Below, one piece after another: positions 34,080 to 43,365 of a stretch of 64,000 nucleotides of DNA. The stretch spans positions 23,959 to 87,958 of the forward strand of contig CACJPV010000005.1 of the NCBI GenBank assembly GCA_902595425.1. Direction: 5' to 3'. The notes under the pieces were generated by a model. The model was given only the letters and a program-made list of their open reading frames with translations. It had not been told where the DNA came from and searched no databases. Numbering within the stretch: the first letter of the stretch is position 1; each line of letters begins with the position of its first letter. A program made the position numbers and the translations under genes. Source of the stretch: an uncultured Alphaproteobacteria bacterium (GTDB lineage: Bacteria; Pseudomonadota; Alphaproteobacteria; HIMB59; GCA-002718135).

Positions 34080-35414
34080 CTAACTACCGTAAATATAATG
34101 GGGTAACCATAAAGCAATTTGAGGGAAAATAATTATTAGAGCTAACCCAATTACTTGCAAGACCATAAACTGCATCATACCTATATATATATCCTTCAAA
34201 TCCCATTCTGGCACAACGCCTTTTAAGAAATAGGCTGATAAGGCAACTGGTGGTGATAACCATGCAGTTTGTAAATTAACTGCAACAAGTATTGCAAACC
34301 ATATTAAGTTAAAACCAAGTCCTTCAATTAAAGGTAAAATTATTGGAACAACAATTAATACAATTGGTACCCATTCTAGTGGCCACCCTAATAAAAATAT
34401 CATCGCCATAACAATTAACAAAATTAAATATCTATTTACTTCAAGACTTAGCAAGAAATCAGTAATCATTGACGGGGTTCCTAATCTAGCAAAAACAGCT
34501 CCAAAAAAATTAGAAGCTGCTACAAGCAACATTATTAATGCCGTAATTTCCAATGTTTTAATTAATCCATCTTTTAATTTTTCCATAGTTAGTTTTCGAT
34601 AGGCAAGCGCTAATATTATTGAACCTAGAGCGCCACAACCTGCTGCCTCTGTTGGTGTTGCAAGACCAAATAAAATACTTCCAAGTGCAGAGAAAACTAA
34701 AAGTGCAGGAGGCACTAGTCCCATAAAAAATTCATAAAGAACAACACTCATATCCTTTTCTCTATCTTCTTCTGGAACAACTGGTCCAAGTGAAGGGTCT
34801 AGGTAACATCTTATAGTTGCGTAACCAGCATATAAAACTGCTAACATAATTCCAGGAATTATAGCTGCTGCAAAAAGATCTGTAACAGGAATTTCCATTA
34901 TTGGACCCATTACAACAAGCATAATACTTGGAGGAATTAAAATTCCTAAAGTTCCTCCTGCAGTTATCGTTCCAGCTGCCAACCTAACATCATATCCTGA
35001 TCTATTCATAGATTTTGCAGCCATAATTCCCAATATTGTAACTGATGCACCAACAATACCTGTGGCTGCAGCAAAAATTATAGATACAAAAAGAACAGCA
35101 TAAAAAAGAGATCCACGAACTCTCGAAAGCATCATCTGAACTGAGGAAAATAATCTTTCCATTAAACCTGCTTGTTCCATCATAATGCCCATAAAGACAA
35201 ACAATGGAACGGCGGCTAAAGTTTGTTCGGTCATAACCATTGAAAACTGCAAAGTCATTAAATAGAAAACTAATTTTCCAAATCCAAGATAACCAAAGAC
35301 AAATCCTAAAAAAATTAAAGTAAAGGAAATCGGGAAACCAACAAAAATAGAAAATAGCATTACTGCTATTAAAAATATTCCTAAAATCTCTGGACTAATA
35401 AATTCTGCAATCAT
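34080..35414 (-). CDS. dctM: TRAP transporter large permease (DctM)
   Basis: A 444 aa, very hydrophobic protein with about 12 membrane segments. Typical DctM stretches are visible: PLFVFMGIMMEQAG, GTLGILIPPSIMLV and FGLATPTEAAGCGALG. It imports an organic anion with Na+ together with DctP and DctQ. Translation is coupled to dctQ by ATGA overlap. In context it may be the IseM component of an isethionate importer or an equivalent sulfonate importer. Confidence 0.95.
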   Translation of the reverse strand: MIAEFISPEILGIFLIAVMLFSIFVGFPISFTLIFLGFVFGYLGFGKLVFYLMTLQFSMVMTEQTLAAVPLFVFMGIMMEQAGLMERLFSSVQMMLSRVRGSLFYAVLFVSIIFAAATGIVGASVTILGIMAAKSMNRSGYDVRLAAGTITAGGTLGILIPPSIMLVVMGPIMEIPVTDLFAAAIIPGIMLAVLYAGYATIRCYLDPSLGPVVPEEDREKDMSVVLYEFFMGLVPPALLVFSALGSILFGLATPTEAAGCGALGSIILALAYRKLTMEKLKDGLIKTLEITALIMLLVAASNFFGAVFARLGTPSMITDFLLSLEVNRYLILLIVMAMIFLLGWPLEWVPIVLIVVPIILPLIEGLGFNLIWFAILVAVNLQTAWLSPPVALSAYFLKGVVPEWDLKDIYIGMMQFMVLQVIGLALIIIFPQIALWLPHYIYGS

Positions 35415-36022
35415 TCATCACCTGGCCATTTGCCATTTTTCATAGCGTAGTGACTTTTTAATAATTCAGATACACCTTGTATAAGTAAAAAAACTATACC
35501 AATCCATAAGCATGATTTTATTGGCCAAAGGTAAGGCATCCAAGCTGTGTCCATTCCTTTTTCTCCACGCTGCATTGACTCAATGACAAATATTGTAGTC
35601 ATGTACAAACAAAAGAAAAGTCCAGGAAAGTAAAAGAATAAATATAACCAAAAATCAACAAAGCCTTGCGTTTTTATTTTAAAATTACGATATAAAAAAT
35701 CTGCTCTTATATGTACACCTCTTGATAATGCATATCCTGAACCAATCATAAACATCGCGCCATAAAAAAATCTGCTCATATCGTAAGCCCAGTAAGTAGG
35801 TGCGAGAAAAAATTTTCTTGCTACAACCTCATATGCCATACATAAAAATAATGGAACAGTTATCCAGCAAATAGTTTTTCCCACTAGCAAACTAAACTTA
35901 TCAATGTTGATGATGGTTTTGTAAATCCAATTTGCCATATCAGATGGTTGTTCAAAATAGCCTACTTTTCTCTCAGCAATTAACTCATCCTTTAAATCGT
36001 AATCTTGAATATTATCTGACAT
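35411..36022 (-). CDS. dctQ: TRAP transporter small permease (DctQ)
   Basis: A 203 aa protein with four hydrophobic segments. An N-terminal extension of about 35 residues precedes the DctQ pattern: AYEVVARKFF, WAYDMSRFFYGAMFMIGSGY, GVHIRADFLY. It sits between dctP (58 nt away, with a hairpin in the gap) and dctM (4 nt overlap). Confidence 0.9.
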   Translation of the reverse strand: MSDNIQDYDLKDELIAERKVGYFEQPSDMANWIYKTIINIDKFSLLVGKTICWITVPLFLCMAYEVVARKFFLAPTYWAYDMSRFFYGAMFMIGSGYALSRGVHIRADFLYRNFKIKTQGFVDFWLYLFFYFPGLFFCLYMTTIFVIESMQRGEKGMDTAWMPYLWPIKSCLWIGIVFLLIQGVSELLKSHYAMKNGKWPGDE

Positions 36023-36041
36023 TCTTGTGTTCTATAGGAAT

Positions 36042-36069
36042 TAAAGAGCGGAAACTAGTCCGCTCTTTA
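36042..36069 (-). terminator. Intercistronic hairpin after the TRAP binding-protein gene
   Basis: An 11 bp perfect stem (36042-36052 with 36059-36069) has a 6 nt loop and a GAGCGG/CCGCTC core. It lies between dctP and dctQ. On the minus strand no long U-run follows, so it is more likely a 3'-end stabiliser for dctP mRNA than a full terminator. The placement mirrors the hairpin after the ABC binding-protein gene at 12451-12488. Confidence 0.65.
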
Positions 36070-36080
36070 TATATTTTAAA

Positions 36081-37178
36081 TTATTTTAATGTTGCAGCGT
36101 GAGCCATACCTAATTTAGCATTAGACATTTGAGCTCCACTCCAAAATGGTACTGCAATATCAGCAAATTCTTTCATAGAAGTGTAAACTTCATTAAAAAA
36201 TTCATTTTCTTCAGCATTTTTATTTAGAGTTGCTAAAGCAGCCGCCATGTATTCAGAAAAATAATCAGTTGGTGTATCATGCAGTATAACACCCGCTTCT
36301 TCTGTTAACATTCTAAGTGCTTTTCCATTCTCATAAATTCTATCAGATAAAGTTAGCATCAATGATGCATCAGCAGCCACCTGAAGAGAAGCTTTTTCAT
36401 GATCAGTTAAACTATCATATGTAGTACCGTTCATATAAAAGTCTGCATTTACAACCACTTGGTGCAAACCTTGAAGATAGTAGTGTTTTAATACTTTTTG
36501 AAAACCAAAAACACTGTCAGGTTTTGGACAGCACCATTCTGCAGCATCAATTGTACCAGCTTCAAGAGCAGGAAGAATATCTCCACCACCCATTGCTACT
36601 GAAGCAATACCAATATCTTTATATGTTTGACCAGGTATACCTGGAGGTGTTCTAAAACGATATTTTCTAAAATCCTCCATACTTGTGATTGGCTCTTTAA
36701 ACCATCCTAGTGCTTCTGGACCAACAGGTTGAAGCATAAATCCTTTTATGTCTCTTCCCATCTCATCCCAAAGTTGTTCATATAATTCTTTTCCACCTGC
36801 AGCGTTAAACCACGATAGGAATGCTAGGTTATCGATTCCTACACCGCCACCTGCAACAGGTGATCCAAATAACATTGCAGCTGGATGCTCTCCTGACCAA
36901 TAGTGAGTCCAAGCAAATCCACAATCAATTAGACCTTTGTCGATTGCATCGAGCGTTTCTTTACCGCCAACAACAGTTCCTGCTGGCATAATTTCAAACT
37001 TTAAAGAACCACCAGTTAATTCTGTCACTCTATCAGTAAACTCTTCTTTTAGTAAACGCGCTTCATCACTCTTAGCATTTAGAACTGTCTGACACTTAAG
37101 TGTTTTTGCTTTTGCAGAGACAGTTGAAAATCCTAGAATCAAAACTGTTCCTAGAACTAATGTTAATAATTTTTTCAT
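36081..37178 (-). CDS. dctP: TRAP transporter substrate-binding protein (DctP family, TakP-like)
   Basis: A 365 aa periplasmic protein with a signal peptide (MKKLLTLVLGTVLILGF..., cleavage near residue 24). The YRFRTPPG segment (173-180) holds the Arg that binds the solute carboxylate or sulfonate. GGGDILPALEAGTIDAAEW is typical of the alpha-keto-acid/TakP-like branch. A strong GGGAGGAAAT ribosome-binding site precedes the ATG. The gene is divergent from the GMC oxidoreductase across a 244 bp AT-rich gap in which I see no further gene. Inferred solute: isethionate or another sulfonate, from the adjacent IseJ-like and xsc genes. Confidence 0.93.
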   Translation of the reverse strand: MKKLLTLVLGTVLILGFSTVSAKAKTLKCQTVLNAKSDEARLLKEEFTDRVTELTGGSLKFEIMPAGTVVGGKETLDAIDKGLIDCGFAWTHYWSGEHPAAMLFGSPVAGGGVGIDNLAFLSWFNAAGGKELYEQLWDEMGRDIKGFMLQPVGPEALGWFKEPITSMEDFRKYRFRTPPGIPGQTYKDIGIASVAMGGGDILPALEAGTIDAAEWCCPKPDSVFGFQKVLKHYYLQGLHQVVVNADFYMNGTTYDSLTDHEKASLQVAADASLMLTLSDRIYENGKALRMLTEEAGVILHDTPTDYFSEYMAAALATLNKNAEENEFFNEVYTSMKEFADIAVPFWSGAQMSNAKLGMAHAATLK

Positions 37179-37422
37179 ATTTCCTCCCGAAAAATTGTAT
37201 AAAAAAACTTAACATTAATAAAACGTTTTACAAAGATATTATTAGGATTAATTAATAAAAAATATTGATAATAATGTAATAATGAAAAAAATAAAAATTA
37301 AGCAAATAACAAAAAAAATAAACAATTTAAAATATGTTGCCATTAAATTTTAAACCTTTTAAATCAAACGTGTTTATAAAATTATCTTTTAATTTTCTAT
37401 TTTTTAAACTCTAATATTTATA

Positions 37423-39024
37423 ATGAGCGATAGTTTTGATTATATAATTGTTGGTGCCGGTTCAGCAGGATGTGTATTAGCAAACAGATTATCAACTAAT
37501 CCTAAAATCTCAGTTCTTTTAATTGAAGCTGGAGGAAAGGATACGTATCCATGGATACATATTCCTGTTGGTTACTACAAAACTATGCATAATCCAAAAA
37601 CAGATTGGTGTTTCAAAACAGAACCAGATGAGTCCATAAATGGAAGATCAATTAATTATCCAAGAGGCAAAACATTAGGAGGTAGCTCGTCAATAAACGG
37701 TCTCTTGTACATTAGAGGTCAATCAAGAGATTATGATATTTGGCGTCAACTCGGAAACACTGGATGGGGATGGGACGATGTACTGCCATATTTTATTAAA
37801 TCAGAAAATCAAGAAAGAGGGGAAGATCAATTTCATGGTGTTGGCGGTCCTTTATCAGTTTCTGATATTAGAATTAAACTTGATATATTAGATGAATTCC
37901 AAAATGCTGCTGAAGAGGTAGGCATTCCTAAGATTAAAGATTTTAATACAGGTGATAATTTTGGATGTGATTATTTTCAAGTAACAGAAAAAAATGGATT
38001 AAGATGTAGTACTGCAGTCGGGTATTTAAATCCTGCTAAAAAAAGAAAAAATTTAAAAATTGTAGTTAAGGCGCATGTAAAAAAAATTAATTTTGATAAA
38101 AAAAAAGCTGTTGGTATTTCCTATTGGCATAATAATGAATTAATAACAGTAAAAGCTAATAAAGAAGTCATTTTGTCAGCAGGAGCAATTGGTTCCCCTC
38201 ATATTTTGCAAACATCAGGGATTGGCAATCAGAAGAAATTACAAGAATTAGGTATAAATATGGTTCATCATAACCCAAATGTTGGACAAAATCTTCAAGA
38301 TCATCTGATGCTAAGACCAGTCTACAAAGTAAAAAATATAAAAACATTAAACAAGACTATAAATAGTTTTTTTGGCAAAATGTTAATTGGAATGGAGTTT
38401 GTATTTTTTAGAAAAGGAGTAATGACAATGGGTGCAAGTCAGTTGTGTGGCTTTGCGAAAAGTGATGATAGCAAGGAAACACCAGATTTACAATTTCATG
38501 TTCAGCCTATCAGCACTGATAAACTTGGAGGAGCTAGTCTTCATAAGTTTAATGCTTTTACTCCCACTGTTGCAAACTTAAGACCAACTAGCAGAGGAGA
38601 AATTTATATTACTTCTAAAGATAGTAGAAATGACCCTAAAATAAAAATGAATTATTTGTCTACTCCAGAAGACCGACAAGTGTCAGCGGCAGGTATTCGA
38701 TTAGTCAGAAAAATTATTTTTAAAAGTGAGACGTTTAAAAAATATTCACCTGAAGAATTTAGACCAGGGTTAGAATATCAAACTGATGAGGACATAATTA
38801 ATGCTGCAAGCGAACATGCCCAAACCATTTTTCATCCGGTAGGCACATGTAAAATGGGAAATGACTCAAACGCGGTAGTTGATGATACTCTAAAAGTTCA
38901 CCAAATTAAAAATTTAAGAGTTGTTGATGCGTCTATTATGCCAAATATTACGTCTGGTAATACTAATGCACCTACAATAATGATAGCTGAAAAAGCATCT
39001 GATATGATTATTGCAGATCAATAA
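37423..39024 (+). CDS. GMC-family FAD-dependent alcohol dehydrogenase, choline-dehydrogenase-like; candidate isethionate dehydrogenase (IseJ)
   Basis: A 533 aa protein. FAD-binding is seen in IIVGAGSAGCVLANRL and IEAGG, GMC signature 1 in PRGKTLGGSSSINGLLYIRG, and signature 2 in GAIGSPHILQTSGIG. Catalytic His lies in TIFHPVGTCKMG and Asn in TSGNTNAPT. It oxidises a primary alcohol to an aldehyde, passing electrons probably to quinone. Known: IseJ, a GMC enzyme encoded with a TRAP transporter, makes sulfoacetaldehyde from isethionate. Here the gene lies between a TRAP operon and xsc, ending 1 nt from the convergent xsc end. Choline dehydrogenase is the alternative, but no betaine aldehyde dehydrogenase gene is present. 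Confidence 0.78.
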   Translation: MSDSFDYIIVGAGSAGCVLANRLSTNPKISVLLIEAGGKDTYPWIHIPVGYYKTMHNPKTDWCFKTEPDESINGRSINYPRGKTLGGSSSINGLLYIRGQSRDYDIWRQLGNTGWGWDDVLPYFIKSENQERGEDQFHGVGGPLSVSDIRIKLDILDEFQNAAEEVGIPKIKDFNTGDNFGCDYFQVTEKNGLRCSTAVGYLNPAKKRKNLKIVVKAHVKKINFDKKKAVGISYWHNNELITVKANKEVILSAGAIGSPHILQTSGIGNQKKLQELGINMVHHNPNVGQNLQDHLMLRPVYKVKNIKTLNKTINSFFGKMLIGMEFVFFRKGVMTMGASQLCGFAKSDDSKETPDLQFHVQPISTDKLGGASLHKFNAFTPTVANLRPTSRGEIYITSKDSRNDPKIKMNYLSTPEDRQVSAAGIRLVRKIIFKSETFKKYSPEEFRPGLEYQTDEDIINAASEHAQTIFHPVGTCKMGNDSNAVVDDTLKVHQIKNLRVVDASIMPNITSGNTNAPTIMIAEKASDMIIADQ

Positions 39025-39025
39025 A

Positions 39026-40795
39026 TTATTGAACTACAGTATCTTTACTATCAATTCCTGCTACTTCAACAGGGGCCTTCATAGCATCTCTTCTAAATGG
39101 CTCTCCTAATTCTTGGTTTAAAATTACCTCAATAAAAGTAGTGATACCATTCATTTGTTCAGCACATGAAGTTTTAAGTGCTTCTGTTAACTCAGATTGA
39201 GTGGTTACTTTAACACCCTTGAAACCACAAGCTTCAGCTATTTTTGCATAGCTTAGTTTTGGATCAAGCTCAGTCCCGATAAAATTATTATCATACCAAA
39301 GTGTAGTATTTCTTTTTTCTGCACCCCATTGGTAGTTTCTAAAAATTACCATCGTTATGTTAGGCCACTCTTCTCTGTTACAAGAAGTCATTTCACTCAT
39401 GCTTATTCCAAAAGCACCGTCTCCTGAAAAACCAACTACTGGTGTATCTGGGCAGCCAATTTTTGCACCCAACACAGATGGAAAACCATAACCGCAGGGT
39501 CCAAACAAACCAGGAGCTAAATATTTTCTTCCTTTTTCGAAGGTTGGATAAGCATTACCAATTGCACAATTGTTTCCAATATCACTAGAGATAATTGCAT
39601 CTTCAGGAAGTCCTGCTTGAATTGCTCTCCACGCCATACGAGGAGACATTCTATCAGGATCTCTCTCTCTTGAGTCTTTATTCCAAGAAGTTCCTTCATC
39701 ATCCTCTTCGTGATCAAGGCTAGTTAATGTTTGTAACCAAGCTGATTTTGTTTGATGTATGAGAGCTTTTCTATCTTCTCTTCCCACATCACCAGCACTT
39801 GATGATAATTGGTCAAGAATTTGTTGAGCCACGAGCTTAGCATCACCACAAATCCCAACAGATACTTTTTTGGCAAGTCCTATTCTATCAGAGTTTATAT
39901 CAACTTGAATGATTTTTGCTTCTTTTGGCCAATAATCAATTCCATATCCAGGCAGAGTTGAGAAAGGGTTAAGTCTGGTTCCGAGTGCTAAAACTACATC
40001 AGCTTTTGAAATAATTTCCATTGCTGCTTTAGAGCCATTATAACCTAAAGGACCAACAGCTAAAGGGTGTTTCCCTGGAAAGCTATCATTATGCTGATAA
40101 CCACAAGCAACAGGAGCATCTAATCTTTCAGCAATTTTTTTACAATCTTCTATGGCATCTGCTAGAACCACACCTGCTCCAGATAGGATAACTGGAAATT
40201 TTGCATTTGATAAAAGTGATGCTGCCTCTGAAATTGCTGTTGCACCACCAGAAGGTCTTTCAAATTCAATGATAGATGGTAATTCTATATCAATTACTTG
40301 AGTCCAAAAATCCCTAGGTACATTTATTTGAGCAGGAGCTGAGCCCCTTTTTGCTTTTAATATTACTCTATTTAAAACTTCTGCCATTCTTGATGGATCA
40401 CGAACTTCTTCTTGATAACAAACCATATCTTTAAACAAGTTCATTTGTTCAACTTCTTGGAATCCTCCTTGACCCATTGTTTTATTAGCAGCTTGTGGAG
40501 TAACTAAAAGCATGGGAGTATGATTCCAATATGCTGTTTTAATAGGAGTTACTAATCCAGTAATGCCTGGACCATTTTGAGCAATACACATTGCTATCTT
40601 GCCAGTTGATCTTGTGTATCCGTCTGCAATTAATCCCCCATTAGACTCATGGGCTACATCCCAAAAAGTTATCCCCGCTTTTGGAAAAAGATCTGAAATT
40701 GGCATAAACGCTGAGCCTATTATTCCAAAAGAGTGTTGTATTCCATGCATTTGTAGTACTTTTACAAATGCTTCCTCAGTAGTCATTTTAGCCAT
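39026..40795 (-). CDS. xsc: Sulfoacetaldehyde acetyltransferase
   Basis: A 589 aa TPP enzyme. It begins MAKMTTEEAFVKVLQMHGI and shows SFGIIGSAFMPISDLFPKAG, WDVAHE with the catalytic Glu, ITGLVTPIKTAYWNHTP, GQGGFQEVEQM, the TPP motif GFSGDGAFGISMSE with NYQWGAEKR, and the C-terminal NQELGEPFRRDAM. These are the distinctive Xsc stretches, not those of acetolactate synthase. The reaction is sulfoacetaldehyde + phosphate to acetyl phosphate + sulfite. A TTG 6 nt upstream is in frame, but ATG 40795 has GGAG at 8 nt, so I use it. Monocistronic by position; its promoter should lie in 40796-40904. Confidence 0.97.
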   Translation of the reverse strand: MAKMTTEEAFVKVLQMHGIQHSFGIIGSAFMPISDLFPKAGITFWDVAHESNGGLIADGYTRSTGKIAMCIAQNGPGITGLVTPIKTAYWNHTPMLLVTPQAANKTMGQGGFQEVEQMNLFKDMVCYQEEVRDPSRMAEVLNRVILKAKRGSAPAQINVPRDFWTQVIDIELPSIIEFERPSGGATAISEAASLLSNAKFPVILSGAGVVLADAIEDCKKIAERLDAPVACGYQHNDSFPGKHPLAVGPLGYNGSKAAMEIISKADVVLALGTRLNPFSTLPGYGIDYWPKEAKIIQVDINSDRIGLAKKVSVGICGDAKLVAQQILDQLSSSAGDVGREDRKALIHQTKSAWLQTLTSLDHEEDDEGTSWNKDSRERDPDRMSPRMAWRAIQAGLPEDAIISSDIGNNCAIGNAYPTFEKGRKYLAPGLFGPCGYGFPSVLGAKIGCPDTPVVGFSGDGAFGISMSEMTSCNREEWPNITMVIFRNYQWGAEKRNTTLWYDNNFIGTELDPKLSYAKIAEACGFKGVKVTTQSELTEALKTSCAEQMNGITTFIEVILNQELGEPFRRDAMKAPVEVAGIDSKDTVVQ

Positions 40796-40863
40796 CTTCA
40801 AATCTCCAATTAATATATTATATTACCTATTTAGACTTATTTATTAAAATTCAAATTTTGGAC

Positions 40864-40869
40864 TATAAT
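40864..40869 (+). promoter_or_regulatory. Candidate -10 element for uvrC
   Basis: A perfect TATAAT at 40864-40869, 35 nt before the uvrC ATG. The -35 region at the right distance (TTATTA at 40841-40846) is weak. Such hexamers also arise by chance in AT-rich DNA. Confidence 0.3.
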
Positions 40870-40904
40870 AATTTGAGAGCATAATCTAGAAAATTAATTA
40901 GATA

Positions 40905-42788
40905 ATGAGTAAAAAAATTCAAAAATCGATAGAGTTTGAAAGTCCGAAGCCTAACTTAAAAGGTCAGGATATCATCAAATTTATTGCAAAGACACTTCCT
41001 CATCAACCAGGTGTTTATCAAATGGAAGATGATAATGGTCAAATCTTATATATTGGAAAAGCAAAGAATCTTGCAAAAAGAGTTATCAATTATACTTCGA
41101 TAAATAACCTTACACGCCGTTTACAAAGAATGGTGAGTTTAACAAAAAAAATGAATTTTTTTGTTACTAATACGGAAATTGAAGCCCTATTACTTGAATG
41201 CAATTTAATCAAAAGACACAAACCACGATTTAATATTATATTAAGAGATGACAAATCATTTCCCTATATTTTAATTAATAAAGAGCATAAATTTCCACGT
41301 CTTCAAAAATATCGAGGTGCAAAAAAAATTAAAGGAGATTATTTTGGCCCATTTGTATCACCATCAGTTGCTGATTATACATTAATTGCATTACAAAAAG
41401 CTTTCTTATTAAGAAGTTGCTCTGATGGTACTTTTAACAATAGGTCTAGACCATGTTTATTATTTGATATCAAAAGATGTAGCGGCCCATGTGTTGATTA
41501 TATTAATGAGGATAAATATAAAGAAAGTATCGAAGATGCTAAAAAGTTTTTAAAAGGTAATACAAAAAAAATTGAAAAAAAATTATCTTCTAAAATGAAG
41601 TGGGCAAGTAAAAATCAAATGTTTGAAGAAGCTGCAAGACTTAGAGATAGAATAAAATCAGTAAATCAAATTCAAAAGTATCAATCTGTTTATATTAAAG
41701 ACATGCGCAACATAGATATTTTTGCAATAAAGCTCTCAGATAGTAGAAGTTGTATTCATGGAAAGTTTTATAGAAATGGAAGTAATTATGGGAATAAATC
41801 TTTTTTTCCATCCCATGAAGATACTAGTGAAGCTAAAGAAATTCTTGAGTCTTTTTTATATCAATTTTATGCAGATAAGGATGTTCCACCTAAAATTTTA
41901 GTAAATATTGATGAGGAAATTTTTCAAGAAGTAGAGAAAACATTAAATAAAAAAAATAAATCAAAAACAAAAATACTGAAACCAAAATCTGGTGAGAAAT
42001 TGCAACATATACTACTAGCAGAAAAAAATGCTCTTGAGAGTATTAAATTAAAGAAAACAAGTATTGAGGCTCACCATATGGCTCTAAATTCACTTTCAAA
42101 ATTATTAAGTATCAAAAATGATATTAGCAGAATTGAAATTTATGATAACAGTCATACATCTGGTGCAAACTCAGTGGGAGTAATGGTAGTTGCTGATAAA
42201 GAAGGTTTAAGTCCTAAGCATTATCGAAAATTCAATATTCGGTATGATTTGAATAACAAAAAAATTTCCAATGTTAATGATTATTATATGATGGAAGAAA
42301 TTCTTAGCAGACGGCTCTCTAAAATTAATACAGAAGAAAACACACCAGTACCCAACGTAATCATTATTGATGGTGGAAGAGGTCAATTTAATAGTGTGCA
42401 CAAAATACTAAAAAAATATAAACTAAATAATATTGATCTGATGAGCATATCTAAAGGACCAGAAAGAAACTCGGGTAGAGAAATTATGCATCTTGAAAAT
42501 AAAAATTTAAATTTGAAACCTAATGATCCTCTACTTTACTTTATACAAAGACTAAGAGATGAGGCACATCGATTTGCAGTTACAGCACATCGAGCTAGAA
42601 GATCAAAATCTAGCGTTAAATCTATTTTTGATGAAATTAGAGGAATAGGACCAAAAAGAAAAAAAGAACTTCTTTTTCATTTTGGTACAATTGAAAAGAT
42701 AAAAACTGCCTCACTAGATGAGCTAAAGAAAATAAAGTCTATTCCCACAAAGAAACTTGAAGAGTTATTCGAATTTTTTAATGGCTAA
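40905..42788 (+). CDS. uvrC: Excinuclease ABC subunit C
   Basis: A 627 aa protein of normal UvrC length. Domains in order: GIY-YIG nuclease (PGVYQMEDDNGQILYIGKA, residues about 34-52), Cys-containing region (RPCLLFDIKRCSGPC), UVR helical motif (about 225-260), RNase H-like endonuclease (IEIYDNSHTSG; NVIIIDGGRGQ) and C-terminal tandem helix-hairpin-helix (IRGIGPKRKKELL). It makes the dual incision in nucleotide-excision repair with UvrAB. First gene of a uvrC-pgsA-moaD-moaE string. Confidence 0.98.
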   Translation: MSKKIQKSIEFESPKPNLKGQDIIKFIAKTLPHQPGVYQMEDDNGQILYIGKAKNLAKRVINYTSINNLTRRLQRMVSLTKKMNFFVTNTEIEALLLECNLIKRHKPRFNIILRDDKSFPYILINKEHKFPRLQKYRGAKKIKGDYFGPFVSPSVADYTLIALQKAFLLRSCSDGTFNNRSRPCLLFDIKRCSGPCVDYINEDKYKESIEDAKKFLKGNTKKIEKKLSSKMKWASKNQMFEEAARLRDRIKSVNQIQKYQSVYIKDMRNIDIFAIKLSDSRSCIHGKFYRNGSNYGNKSFFPSHEDTSEAKEILESFLYQFYADKDVPPKILVNIDEEIFQEVEKTLNKKNKSKTKILKPKSGEKLQHILLAEKNALESIKLKKTSIEAHHMALNSLSKLLSIKNDISRIEIYDNSHTSGANSVGVMVVADKEGLSPKHYRKFNIRYDLNNKKISNVNDYYMMEEILSRRLSKINTEENTPVPNVIIIDGGRGQFNSVHKILKKYKLNNIDLMSISKGPERNSGREIMHLENKNLNLKPNDPLLYFIQRLRDEAHRFAVTAHRARRSKSSVKSIFDEIRGIGPKRKKELLFHFGTIEKIKTASLDELKKIKSIPTKKLEELFEFFNG

Positions 42789-42816
42789 TGGGATAAACTT
42801 AATCTAAAAAAAATTT

Positions 42817-43365
42817 ATGAAATTAAATATCTCTAATATTTTAACAATTGCTAGAATAATAGTAATTCCAATAATTGTCCTATGTATATATTTAAAAGAT
42901 CCTTTCTATGGATGGGTTGCTTTTGTCCTTTTTTGTATAGCAAGTATCACAGACTATTTTGATGGTTACATAGCTCGAATAAGAAATGAAGTTACTAACT
43001 TTGGTACCTTTCTCGATCCTATAGCAGATAAATTATTAGTAGCAGCCGTTATTTTAATATTAACTTCAAAAGAAATTATTGCAGATTGGGAAACAATTCC
43101 AGCTCTAATTATTTTACTTAGAGAAATAGCCGTATCAGGTCTTAGAGAATACCTTGCAAAAATTAAAGTGAGTGTTCCAGTTTCTAGAATAGCTAAAATT
43201 AAAACATCTATTCAGTTAATTGCTTTAGCATTTCTTATATTGAGCGAAAGTGGAATTACGATTGTGCCTATTATTTTCATCGGTAAAATAGCTTTATGGA
43301 CGGCTGGAATTTTAACATTATATACAGGGTATGATTATTTAAAATCAGGCCTAAGGCATTTTTAA
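42817..43365 (+). CDS. pgsA: CDP-diacylglycerol--glycerol-3-phosphate 3-phosphatidyltransferase
   Basis: A 182 aa membrane protein with the CDP-alcohol phosphatidyltransferase motif: DYFDGYIAR...GTFLDPIADK (D-G-x2-A-R-x8-G-x3-D-x3-D). Four to five membrane segments are expected. It makes phosphatidylglycerophosphate, the first committed step to phosphatidylglycerol. It lies 28 nt after uvrC, the usual bacterial order, and overlaps moaD by 1 nt. Confidence 0.96.
   Translation: MKLNISNILTIARIIVIPIIVLCIYLKDPFYGWVAFVLFCIASITDYFDGYIARIRNEVTNFGTFLDPIADKLLVAAVILILTSKEIIADWETIPALIILLREIAVSGLREYLAKIKVSVPVSRIAKIKTSIQLIALAFLILSESGITIVPIIFIGKIALWTAGILTLYTGYDYLKSGLRHF

Noticed and set aside
37179..37422. 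Possible small gene or RNA in the longest gap of the window
   Set aside because: Very AT-rich with many stops in all frames and no stable GC hairpin; promoter DNA is the simplest explanation.
39026..40795. Acetolactate synthase large subunit
   Set aside because: Same TPP superfamily, but the GQGGFQEVEQM, NYQWGAEKR and NQELGEPFRRDAM stretches are specific to Xsc, and no small subunit gene follows.
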